A DNA stretch of 64,000 bases from Phytophthora colocasiae (lineage: Eukaryota; Oomycota; Peronosporomycetes; Peronosporales; Peronosporaceae): assembly GCA_018806915.1 (NCBI GenBank), contig JAGKQI010000062.1, positions 1 to 64,000 of the forward strand, in the 5' to 3' direction. The position numbers were made by a program, and so were the translations under genes. Positions 8,979-22,203 of this stretch are shown piece after piece. Each line of letters starts with the position of its first letter. Positions within the stretch are counted from its first letter, which is position 1. The notes beneath the pieces were generated by a model, which was not told the origin of the DNA, did not search any database, and was given only the letters and a program-made list of their open reading frames with translations.

Positions 8979-9843
8979 AACTCCTTGCATTCGTTTCGCG
9001 TGCGCACGCTCTGTGTGTCGTTCGTGATCGAGGCGTGTTGCACGCCATCTTTGCTCTTTTGCTCTTTTGCTCTTTTGCTCTTTTGCTCTTTTGCTCTAGC
9101 TCTTGCACAGCTGCACGCTACCTCTTTTCGAGTCGCGTTAATGCACTCACTTGCCTAAAACCACGCGCTTCCCTCGACATTCGCTGCAATACAATACACT
9201 AGATACACTACTCCAGTCCCACCTAGTCCTACCTAGTCCCGCTGGTCCTTTCAATTCGTCTTTCCAAGAAGTACCGTGTCGCTTGTACTTGCTGTCGTCT
9301 TTATTTTCTGATCACCAAATGGGCTAACGGTGGCACGCGTATTGGATAGTGAACAGTCCATAGCGTCAATGGCAACTTCGGCCATAGTAGAGGACCGGCG
9401 CGCTCATTTCAGGTGGATGGATGGCCATCGAGAGGCGAAAAGCCGTCACATCGAATGACTCGTTTGGTACATGTACACATCGGCCCATCGAAGCTAACCA
9501 TCGCAAGCTATGGATCGTGAGGCACTGTTGACACGTACCTCACAGCACGGTGTTGTGGAGTAGGCAGAGTGAGAGAGAGCGTTGGCGATATTGGTGTCGA
9601 GCGATAGTATGGTGTTATGTAGTAGGAGTATTGTGAGTGGCGGACGATGTGGAGCGTGAAGAGAGGTCGATGTAGTAGTAGGGAGGGTGTGTAAGTGTAT
9701 GGTATGGTGTGTATGGTGCAGGTGGTGCAGGTGGTGCAGGTGGTGCAGGTGGTGCAGGTGGTGCAGGTGTTTAAGCATGGTTTGTAGAGTTGTGGTGTGT
9801 GTTCTAGGTGTTGAAAATGTGTGTGTTTTTGTGTGTTGTAAGA

Positions 9844-9915
9844 GCCCCTATAGCTCAGTGGTAGAGCACCCGCTTAGTAAGCGGAAGGTCGGTAGTTCAA
9901 TCCTGCCTGGGGGCA
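9844..9915 (+). tRNA. tRNA-Thr(AGT), unit 11
   Basis: Unit 11 (9395-10356). Full-length copy; six nine-base repeats, six T4 tracts. The upstream G run after GATAGTAT is lost, as it is in unit 51. Confidence 0.93.
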
Positions 9916-10799
9916 AACTCCTTGCATTCGTTTCGCGTGCGCACGCTCTGTGTGTCGTTCGTGATCGAGGCGTGTTGCACGCCATCTTTGCTCTTTTGCT
10001 CTTTTGCTCTTTTGCTCTTTGCTCTTTTGCTCTTTTGCTCTTTTGCTCTAGCTCTTGCACAGCTGCACGCTACCTCTTTTCGAGTCGCGTTAATGCACTC
10101 ACTTGCCTAAAACCACGCGCTTCCCTCGACATTCGCTGCAATACAATACACTAGATACACTACTCCAGTCCCACCCAGTCCCACCTAGTCCTACCTAGTC
10201 CCGCTGGTCCTTTCAATTCGTCTTTCCAAGAAGTACCGTGTCGCTTGTACTTGCTGTCGTCTTTATTTTCTGATCACCAAATGGGCTAACGGTGGCACGC
10301 GTATTGGATAGTGAACAGTCCATAGCGTCAATGGCAACTTCGGCCATAGTAGAGGACCGGCGCGCTCATTTCAGGTGGATGGATGGCCATCGAGAGGCGA
10401 AAAGCCGTCACATCGAATGACTCGTTTGGTACATGTACACATCGGCCCATCGAAGCTAACCATCGCAAGCTATGGATCGTGAGGCACTGTTGACACGTAC
10501 CTCACAGCACGGTGTTGTGGAGTAGGCAGAGTGAGAGAGAGAGCGTTGGCGATATTGGTGTCGAGCGATAGTATGGGGGTGTTATGTAGTAGGGGTATTG
10601 TGAGTGGCGGACGATGTGGAGCGTGAAGAGAGGTCGATGTAGTAGTAGGGAGGGTGTGTAAGGTGTGTATGGTGCAGGTGGTGCAGGTGGTGCAGGTGGT
10701 GCAGGTGGTGCAGGTGGTGCAGGTGTTTAAGCATGGTTTGTAGAGTTGTGGTGTGTGTTCTAGGGGTTGAAAATGTGTGTGTTTTTGTGTGTTGTAAGA

Positions 10800-10867
10800 G
10801 CCCCTATAGCTCAGTGGTAGAGCACCCGCTTAGTAAGCGGAAGGTCGGTAGTTCAATCCTGCCTGCA
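10800..10867 (+). pseudogene. tRNA-Thr(AGT), unit 12, acceptor G-run deleted
   Basis: Unit 12 (10357-11323). Acceptor has a single G. The T-tract region is unusually irregular, with GTTC, GCTTTG and TTTGCTGC interruptions; five T4 tracts. Six nine-base repeats. Confidence 0.65.
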
Positions 10868-11766
10868 AACTCCTTGCATTCGTTTCGCGTGCGCACGCTC
10901 TGTGTGTCGTTCGTGATCGAGGCGTGTTGCACGCCATCTTTGCTCTTTGCTCTTTTGCTCTTTTGTTCTTTTGCTCTTTTGCTTTGCTCTTTGCTCTTTT
11001 GCTCTTTGTTTGCTGCTCTTCTTGCACAGCTGCACGCTACCTCTTTTCGAGTCGCGTTAATGCACTCACTTGCCTAAAACCACGCGCTTCCCTCGACATT
11101 CGCTGCAATACAATACACTAGATACACTACTCCAGTCCCACCCAGTCCCACCTAGTCCTACCTAGTCCCGCTGGTCCTTTCAATTCGTCTTTCCAAGAAG
11201 TACCGTGTCGCTTGTACTTGCTGTCGTCTTTATTTTCTGATCACCAAATGGGCTAACGGTGGCACGCGTATTGGATAGTGAACAGTCCATAGCGTCAATG
11301 GCAACTTCGGCCATAGTAGAGGACCGGCGCGCTCATTTCAGGTGGATGGATGGCCATCGAGAGGCGAAAAGCCGTCACATCGAATGACTCGTTTGGTACA
11401 TGTACACATCGGCCCATCGAAGCTAACCATCGCAAGCTATGGATCGTGAGGCACTGTTGACACGTACCTCACAGCACGGTGTTGTGGAGTAGGCAGAGTG
11501 AGAGAGCGTTGGCGATATTGGTGTCGAGCGATAGTATGGGGTGTTATGTAGTAGGGTATTGTGAGTGGCGGACGATGTGGAGCGTGAAGAGAGGTCGATG
11601 TAGTAGTAGGGAGGTGTGTATGGTGTGTATGGTGTGTATGGTGCAGGTGGTGCAGGTGGTGCAGGTGGTTCAGGTGGTGCAGGTGGTGCAGGTGTTTAAG
11701 CATGGTTTGTAGAGTTGTGGTGTGTGTTCTAGGGGTTGAAAATGTGTGTTTTTTTGTGTTGTAAGA

Positions 11767-11834
11767 GCCCCTATAGCTCAGTGGTAGAGCACCCGCTTAG
11801 TAAGCGGAAGGTCGGTAGTTCAATCCTGCCTGCA
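11767..11834 (+). pseudogene. tRNA-Thr(AGT), unit 13, acceptor G-run deleted
   Basis: Unit 13 (11324-12268). Acceptor has a single G, adjacent to another such copy in unit 12. Six nine-base repeats, one reading GTTCAGGTG; five T4 tracts. The 5' flank has a T7 run shared with units 24 and 27. Confidence 0.65.
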
Positions 11835-12700
11835 AACTCCTTGCATTCGTTTCGCGTGCGCACGCTCTGTGTGTCGTTCGTGATCGAGGCGTGTTGCACG
11901 CCATCTTTGCTCTTTTGCGCTTTTGCTCTTTTGCTCTTTTGCTCTTTGCTCTTTTGCTCTAAGCTCTTGCACAGCTGCACGCTACCTCTTTTCGAGTCGC
12001 GTTAATGCACTCACTTGCCTAAAACCACGCGCTTCCCTCGACATTCGCTGCAATACAATACACTAGATACACTACTCCAGTCCCACCCAGTCCCACCTAG
12101 TCCTACCTAGTCCCGCTGGTCCTTTCAATTCGTCTTTCCAAGAAGTACCGTGTCGCTTGTACTTGCTGTCGTCTTTATTTTCTGATCACCAAATGGGCTA
12201 ACGGTGGCACGCGTATTGGATAGTGAACAGTCCATAGCGTCAATGGCAACTTCGGCCATAGTAGAGGACCGGCGCGCTCATTTCAGGTGGATGGATGGCC
12301 ATCGAGAGGCGAAAAAGCCGTCACATCGAATGACTCGTTTGGTACATGTACACATCGGCCCATCGAAGCTAACCATCGCAAGCTATGGATCGTGAGGCAC
12401 TGTTGACACGTACCTCACAGCACGGTGTTGTGGAGTAGGCAGAGTGAGAGAGAGCGTTGGCGATATTGGTGTCGAGCGATAGTATGGGGGTGTTATGTAG
12501 TAGGGGTATTGTGAGTGGCGGACGATGTGGAGCGTGAAGAGAGGTCGATGTAGTAGTAGGGAGGGTGTGTAAGGTGTGTATGGTGTGTATGGTGCAGGTG
12601 GTGCAGGTGGTGCAGGTGGTGCAGGTGTTTAAGCATGGTTTGTAGAGTTGTGGTGTGTGTTCTAGGGGTTGAAAATGTGTGTTTTTTGTGTGTTGTAAGA

Positions 12701-12772
12701 GCCCCTATAGCTCAGTGGTAGAGCACCCGCTTAGTAAGCGGAAGGTCGGTAGTTCAATCCTGCCTGGGGGCA
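12701..12772 (+). tRNA. tRNA-Thr(AGT), unit 14
   Basis: Unit 14 (12269-13212). Full-length copy; four nine-base repeats, five T4 tracts. Confidence 0.93.
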
Positions 12773-13644
12773 AACTCCTTGCATTCGTTTCGCGTGCGCA
12801 CGCTCTGTGTGTCGTTCGTGATCGAGGCGTGTTGCACGCCATCTTTGCTCTTTGCTCTTTTGCTCTTTGCTCTTTTGCTCTTTTGCTCTTTTGCTCTTTT
12901 GCTCTAGCTCTTGCACAGCTGCACGCTACCTCTTTTCGAGTCGCGTTAATGCACTCACTTGCCTAAAACCACGCGCTTCCCTCGACATTCGCTGCAATAC
13001 AATACACTAGATACACTACTCCAGTCCCACCCAGTCCCACCTAGTCCTACCTAGTCCCGCTGGTCCTTTCAATTCGTCTTTCCAAGAAGTACCGTGTCGC
13101 TTGTACTTGCTGTCGTCTTTATTTTCTGATCACCAAATGGGCTAACGGTGGCACGCGTATTGGATAGTGAACAGTCCATAGCGTCAATGGCAACTTCGGC
13201 CATAGTAGAGGACCGGCGCGCTCATTTCAGGTGGATGGATGGCCATCGAGAGGCGAAAAGCCGTCACATCGAATGACTCGTTTGGTACATGTACACATCG
13301 GCCCATCGAAGCTAACCATCGCAAGCTATGGATCGTGAGGCACTGTTGACACGTACCTCACAGCACGGTGTTGTGGAGTAGGCAGAGTGAGTGAGAGCGT
13401 TGGCGATATTGGTGTCGAGCGATAGTATGGGGGTGTTATGTAGTAGGGGTATTGTGAGTGGCGGACGATGTGGAGCGTGAAGAGAGGTCGATGTAGTAGT
13501 AGGGAGGGTGTGTAAGGTGTGTATGGTGCAGGTGGTGCAGGTGGTGCAGGTGGTGCAGGTGGTGCAGGTGTTTAAGCATGGTTTGTAGAGTTGTGGTGTG
13601 TGTTCTAGGGGTTGAAAATGTGTGTGTTTTTGTGTGTTGTAAGA

Positions 13645-13716
13645 GCCCCTATAGCTCAGTGGTAGAGCACCCGCTTAGTAAGCGGAAGGTCGGTAGTTCA
13701 ATCCTGCCTGGGGGCA
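13645..13716 (+). tRNA. tRNA-Thr(AGT), unit 15
   Basis: Unit 15 (13213-14134). Full-length copy; five nine-base repeats, four T4 tracts. Confidence 0.93.
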
Positions 13717-14582
13717 AACTCCTTGCATTCGTTTCGCGTGCGCACGCTCTGTGTGTCGTTCGTGATCGAGGCGTGTTGCACGCCATCTTTGCTCTTTTGC
13801 TCTTTTGCTCTTTTGCTCTTTTGCTCTAGCTCTTGCACAGCTGCACGCTACCTCTTTTCGAGTCGCGTTAATGCACTCACTTGCCTAAAACCACGCGCTT
13901 CCCTCGACATTCGCTGCAATACAATACACTAGATACACTACTCCAGTCCCACCCAGTCCCACCTAGTCCTACCTAGTCCCGCTGGTCCTTTCAATTCGTC
14001 TTTCCAAGAAGTACCGTGTCGCTTGTACTTGCTGTCGTCTTTATTTTCTGATCACCAAATGGGCTAACGGTGGCACGCGTATTGGATAGTGAACAGTCCA
14101 TAGCGTCAATGGCAACTTCGGCCATAGTAGAGGACCGGCGCGCTCATTTCAGGTGGATGGATGGCCATCGAGAGGCGAAAAGCCGTCACATCGAATGACT
14201 CGTTTGGTACATGTACACATCGGCCCATCGAAGCTAACCATCGCAAGCTATGGATCGTGAGGCACTGTTGACACGTACCTCACAGCACGGTGTTGTGGAG
14301 TAGGCAGAGTGAGAGAGCGTTGGCGATATTGGTGTCGAGCGATAGTATGGGGGTGTTATGTAGTAGGGGTATTGTGAGTGGCGGACGATGTGGAGCGTGA
14401 AGAGAGGTCGATGTAGTAGTAGGGAGGGTGTGTAAGGTGTGTATGGTGTGTATGGTGCAGGTGGTGCAGGTGGTGCAGGTGGTGCAGGTGGTGCAGGTGG
14501 TGCAGGTGTTTAAGCATGGTTTGTAGAGTTGTGGTGTGTGTTCTAGGGGTTGAAAATGTGTGTGTTTTTGTGTGTTGTAAGA

Positions 14583-14654
14583 GCCCCTATAGCTCAGTGG
14601 TAGAGCACCCGCTTAGTAAGCGGAAGGTCGGTAGTTCAATCCTGCCTGGGGGCA
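14583..14654 (+). tRNA. tRNA-Thr(AGT), unit 16
   Basis: Unit 16 (14135-15093). Full-length copy; six nine-base repeats, seven T4 tracts, the last running directly into AGCTC. Confidence 0.93.
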
Positions 14655-15516
14655 AACTCCTTGCATTCGTTTCGCGTGCGCACGCTCTGTGTGTCGTTCG
14701 TGATCGAGGCGTGTTGCACGCCATCTTTGCTCTTTTGCTCTTTTGCTCTTTTGCTCTTTTGCTCTTTTGCTCTTTTGCTCTTTTAGCTCTTCTTGCACAG
14801 CTGCACGCTACCTCTTTCGAGTCGCGTTAATGCACTCACTTGCCTAAAACCACGCGCTTCCCTCGACATTCGCTGCAATACAATACACTAGATACACTAC
14901 TCCAGTCCCACCCAGTCCCACCTAGTCCTACCTAGTCCCGCTGGTCCTTTCAATTCGTCTTTCCAAGAAGTACCGTGTCGCTTGTACTTGCTGTCGTCTT
15001 TATTTTCTGATCACCAAATGGGCTAACGGTGGCACGCGTATTGGATAGTGAACAGTCCATAGCGTCAATGGCAACTTCGGCCATAGTAGAGGACCGGCGC
15101 GCTCATTTCAGGTGGATGGATGGCCATCGAGAGGCGAAAAGCCGTCACATCGAATGACTCGTTTGGTACATGTACACATCGGCCCATCGAAGCTAACCAT
15201 CGCAAGCTATGGATCGTGAGGCACTGTTGACACGTACCTCACAGCACGGTGTTGTGGAGTAGGCAGAGTGAGTGAGAGCGTTGGCGATATTGGTGTCGAG
15301 CGATAGTATGGGAGTGTTATGTAGTAGGGGTATTGTGAGTGGCGGACGATGTGGAGCGTGAAGAGAGGTCGATGTAGTAGTAGGGAGGGTGTGTAAGGTG
15401 TGTATGGTGCAGGTGGTGCAGGTGGTGCAGGTGGTGCAGGTGTTTAAGCATGGTTTGTAGAGTTGTGGTGTGTGTTCTAGGGGTTGAAAATGTGTGTGTT
15501 TTTGTGTGTTGTAAGA

Positions 15517-15587
15517 GCCCCTATAGCTCAGTGGTAGAGCACCCGCTTAGTAAGCGGAAGGTCGGTAGTTCAATCCTGCCTGGGGCA
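15517..15587 (+). tRNA. tRNA-Thr(AGT), unit 17, acceptor G4
   Basis: Unit 17 (15094-16021). Acceptor one G short. Four nine-base repeats, six T4 tracts. Confidence 0.6.
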
Positions 15588-16471
15588 AACTCCTTGCATT
15601 CGTTTCGCGTGCGCACGCTCTGTGTGTCGTTCGTGATCGAGGCGTGTTGCACGCCATCTTTGCTCTTTTGCTCTTTTGCTCTTTTGCTCTTTTGCTCTTT
15701 TGCTCTTTTGCTCTAGCTCTTGCACAGCTGCACGCTACCTCTTTTCGAGTCGCGTTAATGCACTCACTTGCCTAAAACCACGCGCTTCCCTCGACATTCG
15801 CTGCAATACAATACACTAGATACACTACTCCAGTCCCACCCAGTCCCACCTAGTCCTACCTAGTCCCGCTGGTCCTTTCAATTCGTCTTTCCAAGAAGTA
15901 CCGTGTCGCTTGTACTTGCTGTCGTCTTTATTTTCTGATCACCAAATGGGCTAACGGTGGCACGCGTATTGGATAGTGAACAGTCCATAGCGTCAATGGC
16001 AACTTCGGCCATAGTAGAGGACCGGCGCGCTCATTTCAGGTGGATGGATGGCCATCGAGAGGCGAAAAGCCGTCACATCGAATGACTCGTTTGGTACATG
16101 TACACATCGGCCCATCGAAGCTAACCATCGCAAGCTATGGATCGTGAGGCACTGTTGACACGTACCTCACAGCACGGTGTTGTGGAGTAGGCAGAGTGAG
16201 AGAGAGCGTTGGCGATATTGGTGTCGAGCGATAGTATGGGGGTGTTATGTAGTAGGGGTATTGTGAGTGGCGGACGATGTGGAGCGTGAAGAGAGGTCGA
16301 TGTAGTAGTAGGGAGGGTGTGTAAGGTGTGTATGGTGCAGGTGGTGCAGGTGGTGCAGGTGGTGCAGGTGGTGCAGGTGGTGCAGGTGGTGCAGGTGTTT
16401 AAGCATGGTTTGTAGAGTTGTGGTGTGTGTTCTAGGGGTTGAAAATGTGTGTGTTTTTGTGTGTTGTAAGA

Positions 16472-16543
16472 GCCCCTATAGCTCAGTGGTAGAGCACCCG
16501 CTTAGTAAGCGGAAGGTCGGTAGTTCAATCCTGCCTGGGGGCA
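16472..16543 (+). tRNA. tRNA-Thr(AGT), unit 18
   Basis: Unit 18 (16022-16953). Full-length copy; seven nine-base repeats but only three T4 tracts, so the two minisatellites vary independently. Confidence 0.93.
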
Positions 16544-17393
16544 AACTCCTTGCATTCGTTTCGCGTGCGCACGCTCTGTGTGTCGTTCGTGATCGAGGCG
16601 TGTTGCACGCCATCTTTGCTCTTTTGCTCTTTTGCTCTTTTGCTCTAGCTCTTGCACAGCTGCACGCTACCTCTTTTCGAGTCGCGTTAATGCACTCACT
16701 TGCCTAAAACCACGCGCTTCCCTCGACATTCGCTGCAATACAATACACTAGATACACTACTCCAGTCCCACCCAGTCCCACCTAGTCCTACCTAGTCCCG
16801 CTGGTCCTTTCAATTCGTCTTTCCAAGAAGTACCGTGTCGCTTGTACTTGCTGTCGTCTTTATTTTCTGATCACCAAATGGGCTAACGGTGGCACGCGTA
16901 TTGGATAGTGAACAGTCCATAGCGTCAATGGCAACTTCGGCCATAGTAGAGGACCGGCGCGCTCATTTCAGGTGGATGGATGGCCATCGAGAGGCGAAAA
17001 GCCGTCACATCGAATGACTCGTTTGGTACATGTACACATCGGCCCATCGAAGCTAACCATCGCAAGCTATGGATCGTGAGGCACTGTTGACACGTACCTC
17101 ACAGCACGGTGTTGTGGAGTAGGCAGAGTGAGAGAGAGCGTTGGCGATATTGGTGTCGAGCGATAGTATGGGGTGTTATGTAGTAGGGGTATTGTGAGTG
17201 GCGGACGATGTGGAGCGTGAAGAGAGGTCGATGTAGTAGTAGGGAGGGTGTGTAAGGTGTGTATGGTGCAGGTGGTGCAGGTGGTGCAGGTGGTGCAGGT
17301 GGTGCAGGTGGTGCAGGTGTTTAAGCATGGTTTGTAGAGTTGTGGTGTGTGTTCTAGGGGTTGAAAATGTGTGTGTTTTTGTGTGTTGTAAGA

Positions 17394-17464
17394 GCCCCTA
17401 TAGCTCAGTGGTAGAGCACCCGCTTAGTAAGCGGAAGGTCGGTAGTTCAATCCTGCCTGGGGCA
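17394..17464 (+). tRNA. tRNA-Thr(AGT), unit 19, acceptor G4
   Basis: Unit 19 (16954-17913). Acceptor one G short. Six nine-base repeats; six T-tracts of four or more, one a T5. Confidence 0.6.
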
Positions 17465-18352
17465 AACTCCTTGCATTCGTTTCGCGTGCGCACGCTCTGT
17501 GTGTCGTTCGTGATCGAGGCGTGTTGCACGCCATCTTTGCTCTTTGCTCTTTTGCTCTTTTGCTCTTTTTGCTCTTTTGCTCTTTGCTCTTTTGCTCTTT
17601 TGCTCTAGCTCTTGCACAGCTGCACGCTACCTCTTTTCGAGTCGCGTTAATGCACTCACTTGCCTAAAACCACGCGCTTCCCTCGACATTCGCTGCAATA
17701 CAATACACTAGATACACTACTCCAGTCCCACCCAGTCCCACCTAGTCCTACCTAGTCCCGCTGGTCCTTTCAATTCGTCTTTCCAAGAAGTACCGTGTCG
17801 CTTGTACTTGCTGTCGTCTTTATTTTCTGATCACCAAATGGGCTAACGGTGGCACGCGTATTGGATAGTGAACAGTCCATAGCGTCAATGGCAACTTCGG
17901 CCATAGTAGAGGACCGGCGCGCTCATTTCAGGTGGATGGATGGCCATCGAGAGGCGAAAAGCCGTCACATCGAATGACTCGTTTGGTACATGTACACATC
18001 GGCCCATCGAAGCTAACCATCGCAAGCTATGGATCGTGAGGCACTGTTGACACGTACCTCACAGCACGGTGTTGTGGAGTAGGCAGAGTGAGAGAGAGCG
18101 TTGGCGATATTGGTGTCGAGCGATAGTATGGGGTGTTATGTAGTAGGGGTATTGTGAGTGGCGGACGATGTGGAGCGTGAAGAGAGGTCGATGTAGTAGT
18201 AGGGTGGGTGTGTATGGTGTGTATGGTGCTGGTGGTGCAGGTGGTGCAGGTGGTGCAGGTGGTGCAGGTGGTGCAGGTGTTTAAGCATGGTTTGTAGAGT
18301 TGTGGTGTGTGTTCTAGGGGTTGAAAATGTGTGTGTTTTGTGTGTTGTAAGA

Positions 18353-18424
18353 GCCCCTATAGCTCAGTGGTAGAGCACCCGCTTAGTAAGCGGAAGGTCG
18401 GTAGTTCAATCCTGCCTGGGGGCA
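18353..18424 (+). tRNA. tRNA-Thr(AGT), unit 20
   Basis: Unit 20 (17914-18842). Full-length copy; six nine-base repeats, the first reading GTGCTGGTG; four T4 tracts. Confidence 0.93.
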
Positions 18425-19280
18425 AACTCCTTGCATTCGTTTCGCGTGCGCACGCTCTGTGTGTCGTTCGTGATCGAGGCGTGTTGCACGCCATCTTTGC
18501 TCTTTTGCTCTTTTGCTCTTTTGCTCTTTTGCTCTAGCTCTTGCACAGCTGCACGCTACCTCTTTTCGAGTCGCGTTAATGCACTCACTTGCCTAAAACC
18601 ACGCGCTTCCCTCGACATTCGCTGCAATACAATACACTAGATACACTACTCCAGTCCCACCCAGTCCCACCTAGTCCTACCTAGTCCCGCTGGTCCTTTC
18701 AATTCGTCTTTCCAAGAAGTACCGTGTCGCTTGTACTTGCTGTCGTCTTTATTTTCTGATCACCAAATGGGCTAACGGTGGCACGCGTATTGGATAGTGA
18801 ACAGTCCATAGCGTCAATGGCAACTTCGGCCATAGTAGAGGACCGGCGCGCTCATTTCAGGTGGATGGATGGCCATCGAGAGGCGAAAAGCCGTCACATC
18901 GAATGACTCGTTTGGTACATGTACACATCGGCCCATCGAAGCTAACCATCGCAAGCTATGGATCGTGAGGCACTGTTGACACGTACCTCACAGCACGGTG
19001 TTGTGGAGTAGGCAGAGTGAGAGAGAGCGTTGGCGATATTGGTGTCGAGCGATAGTATGGGAGTGTTATGTAGTAGGGGTATTGTGAGTGGCGGACGATG
19101 TGGAGCGTGAAGAGAGGTCGATGTAGTAGTAGGGAGGGTGTGTAAGTGTGTATGGTGCATGGTGCATGTTGTGCAGGTGGTGCAGGTGGTGCAGGTGGTG
19201 CAGGTGTTTAAGCATGGTTTGTAGAGTTGTGGTGTGTGTTCTAGGGGTTGAAAATGTGTGTGTTTTTGTGTGTTGTAAGA

Positions 19281-19348
19281 GCCCCTATAGCTCAGTGGTA
19301 GAGCACCCGCTTAGTAAGCGGAAGGTCGGTAGTTCAATCCTGCCTGCA
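19281..19348 (+). pseudogene. tRNA-Thr(AGT), unit 21, acceptor G-run deleted
   Basis: Unit 21 (18843-19789). Acceptor has a single G. Four intact nine-base repeats preceded by degenerate GTGCATG copies; five T-tracts, one a T5. Confidence 0.65.
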
Positions 19349-20235
19349 AACTCCTTGCATTCGTTTCGCGTGCGCACGCTCTGTGTGTCGTTCGTGATCG
19401 AGGCGTGTTGCACGCCATCTTTGCTCTTTGCTCTTTTGCTCTTTTGCTCTTTTGCTCTTTGCTCTTTTGCTCTTTTTGCTCTAGCTCTTGCACAGCTGCA
19501 CGCTACCTCTTTTCGAGTCGCGTTAATGCACTCACTTGCCTAAAACCACGCGCTTCCCTCGACATTCGCTGCAATACAATACACTAGATACACTACTCCA
19601 GTCCCACCCAGTCCCACCTAGTCCTACCTAGTCCCGCTGGTCCTTTCAATTCGTCTTTCCAAGAAGTACCGTGTCGCTTGTACTTGCTGTCGTCTTTATT
19701 TTCTGATCACCAAATGGGCTAACGGTGGCACGCGTATTGGATAGTGAACAGTCCATAGCGTCAATGGCAACTTCGGCCATAGTAGAGGACCGGCGCGCTC
19801 ATTTCAGGTGGATGGATGGCCATCGAGAGGCGAAAAGCCGTCACATCGAATGACTCGTTTGGTACATGTACACATCGGCCCATCGAAGCTAACCATCGCA
19901 AGCTATGGATCGTGAGGCACTGTTGACACGTACCTCACAGCACGGTGTTGTGGAGTAGGCAGAGTGAGAGAGCGTTGGCGATATTGGTGTCGAGCGATAG
20001 TATGGGGTGTTATGTAGTAGGGGTATTGTGAGTGGCGGACGATGTGGAGCGTGAAGAGAGGTCGATGTAGTAGTAGGAGGGTGTGTAAGGTGTGTATGGT
20101 GTGTATGGTGCAGGTGGTGCAGGTGGTGCAGGTGGTGCAGGTGGTGCAGGTGGTGCAGGTGTTTAAGCATGGTTTGTAGAGTTGTGGTGTGTGTTCTAGG
20201 TGTTGAAAATGTGTGTGTTTTTGTGTGTTGTAAGA

Positions 20236-20306
20236 GCCCCTATAGCTCAGTGGTAGAGCACCCGCTTAGTAAGCGGAAGGTCGGTAGTTCAATCCTGCCT
20301 GGGGCA
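20236..20306 (+). tRNA. tRNA-Thr(AGT), unit 22, acceptor G4
   Basis: Unit 22 (19790-20748). Acceptor one G short. Six nine-base repeats, seven T4 tracts. Confidence 0.6.
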
Positions 20307-21171
20307 AACTCCTTGCATTCGTTTCGCGTGCGCACGCTCTGTGTGTCGTTCGTGATCGAGGCGTGTTGCACGCCATCTTTGCTCTTTTGCTCTTTTGCTC
20401 TTTTGCTCTTTTGCTCTTTTGCTCTTTTGCTCTTTTGCTCTAGCTCTTGCACAGCTGCACGCTACCTCTTTTCGAGTCGCGTTAATGCACTCACTTGCCT
20501 AAAACCACGCGCTTCCCTCGACATTCGCTGCAATACAATACACTAGATACACTACTCCAGTCCCACCCAGTCCCACCTAGTCCTACCTAGTCCCGCTGGT
20601 CCTTTCAATTCGTCTTTCCAAGAAGTACCGTGTCGCTTGTACTTGCTGTCGTCTTTATTTTCTGATCACCAAATGGGCTAACGGTGGCACGCGTATTGGA
20701 TAGTGAACAGTCCATAGCGTCAATGGCAACTTCGGCCATAGTAGAGGACCGGCGCGCTCATTTCAGGTGGATGGATGGCCATCGAGAGGCGAAAAGCCGT
20801 CACATCGAATGACTCGTTTGGTACATGTACACATCGGCCCATCGAAGCTAACCATCGCAAGCTATGGATCGTGAGGCACTGTTGACACGTACCTCACAGC
20901 ACGGTGTTGTGGAGTAGGCAGAGTGAGAGAGAGCGTTGGCGATATTGGTGTCGAGCGATAGTATGGGAGTGTTATGTAGTAGGGGTATTGTGAGTGGCGG
21001 ACGATGTGGAGCGTGAAGAGAGGTCGATGTAGTAGTAGGGAGGGTGTGTATGGTGCAGGTGGTGCAGGTGGTGCAGGTGGTGCAGGTGGTGCAGGTGTTT
21101 AAGCATGGTTTGTAGAGTTGTGGTGTGTGTTCTAGGGGTTGAAAATGTGTGTGTTTTTGTGTGTTGTAAGA

Positions 21172-21243
21172 GCCCCTATAGCTCAGTGGTAGAGCACCCG
21201 CTTAGTAAGCGGAAGGTCGGTAGTTCAATCCTGCCTGGGGGCA
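21172..21243 (+). tRNA. tRNA-Thr(AGT), unit 23
   Basis: Unit 23 (20749-21694). Full-length copy; five nine-base repeats, five T-tracts of four or more with several T3 between them. Confidence 0.93.
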
Positions 21244-22131
21244 AACTCCTTGCATTCGTTTCGCGTGCGCACGCTCTGTGTGTCGTTCGTGATCGAGGCG
21301 TGTTGCACGCCATCTTTGCTCTTTTGCTCTTTTGCTCTTTGCTCTTTGCTCTTTTGCTCTTTTGCTCTTTGCTCTTTGCTCTTTTTCTAGCTCTTGCACA
21401 GCTGCACGCTACCTCTTTCGAGTCGCGTTAATGCACTCACTTGCCTAAAACCACGCGCTTCCCTCGACATTCGCTGCAATACAATACACTAGATACACTA
21501 CTCCAGTCCCACCCAGTCCCACCTAGTCCTACCTAGTCCCGCTGGTCCTTTCAATTCGTCTTTCCAAGAAGTACCGTGTCGCTTGTACTTGCTGTCGTCT
21601 TTATTTTCTGATCACCAAATGGGCTAACGGTGGCACGCGTATTGGATAGTGAACAGTCCATAGCGTCAATGGCAACTTCGGCCATAGTAGAGGACCGGCG
21701 CGCTCATTTCAGGTGGATGGATGGCCATCGAGAGGCGAAAAGCCGTCACATCGAATGACTCGTTTGGTACATGTACACATCGGCCCATCGAAGCTAACCA
21801 TCGCAAGCTATGGATCGTGAGGCACTGTTGACACGTACCTCACAGCACGGTGTTGTGGAGTAGGCAGAGTGAGAGAGCGTTGGCGATATTGGTGTCGAGC
21901 GATAGTATGGGAGTGTTATGTAGTAGGGGTATTGTGAGTGGCGGACGATGTGGAGCGTGAAGAGAGGTCGATGTAGTAGTAGGGAGGGTGTGTAAGGTGT
22001 GTATGGTGCAGGTGGTGCAGGTGGTGCAGGTGGTGCAGGTGGTGCAGGTGGTGCAGGTGTTTAAGCATGGTTTGTAGAGTTGTGGTGTGTGTTCTAGGGG
22101 TTGAAAATGTGTGTTTTTTTGTGTTGTAAGA

Positions 22132-22203
22132 GCCCCTATAGCTCAGTGGTAGAGCACCCGCTTAGTAAGCGGAAGGTCGGTAGTTCAATCCTGCCTGGGG
22201 GCA
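22132..22203 (+). tRNA. tRNA-Thr(AGT), unit 24
   Basis: Unit 24 (21695-22652). Full-length copy; six nine-base repeats, seven T4 tracts; T7 variant in the 5' flank. Confidence 0.93.

Noticed and set aside
12204..12395. 63-codon frame beginning at GTG (ARVLDSEQSIASMATSAIVEDRR)
   Set aside because: It is open only because of one extra A in unit 14. Other units stop after about 42 codons, there is no consistent ATG, and the sequence matches no family I recognise.
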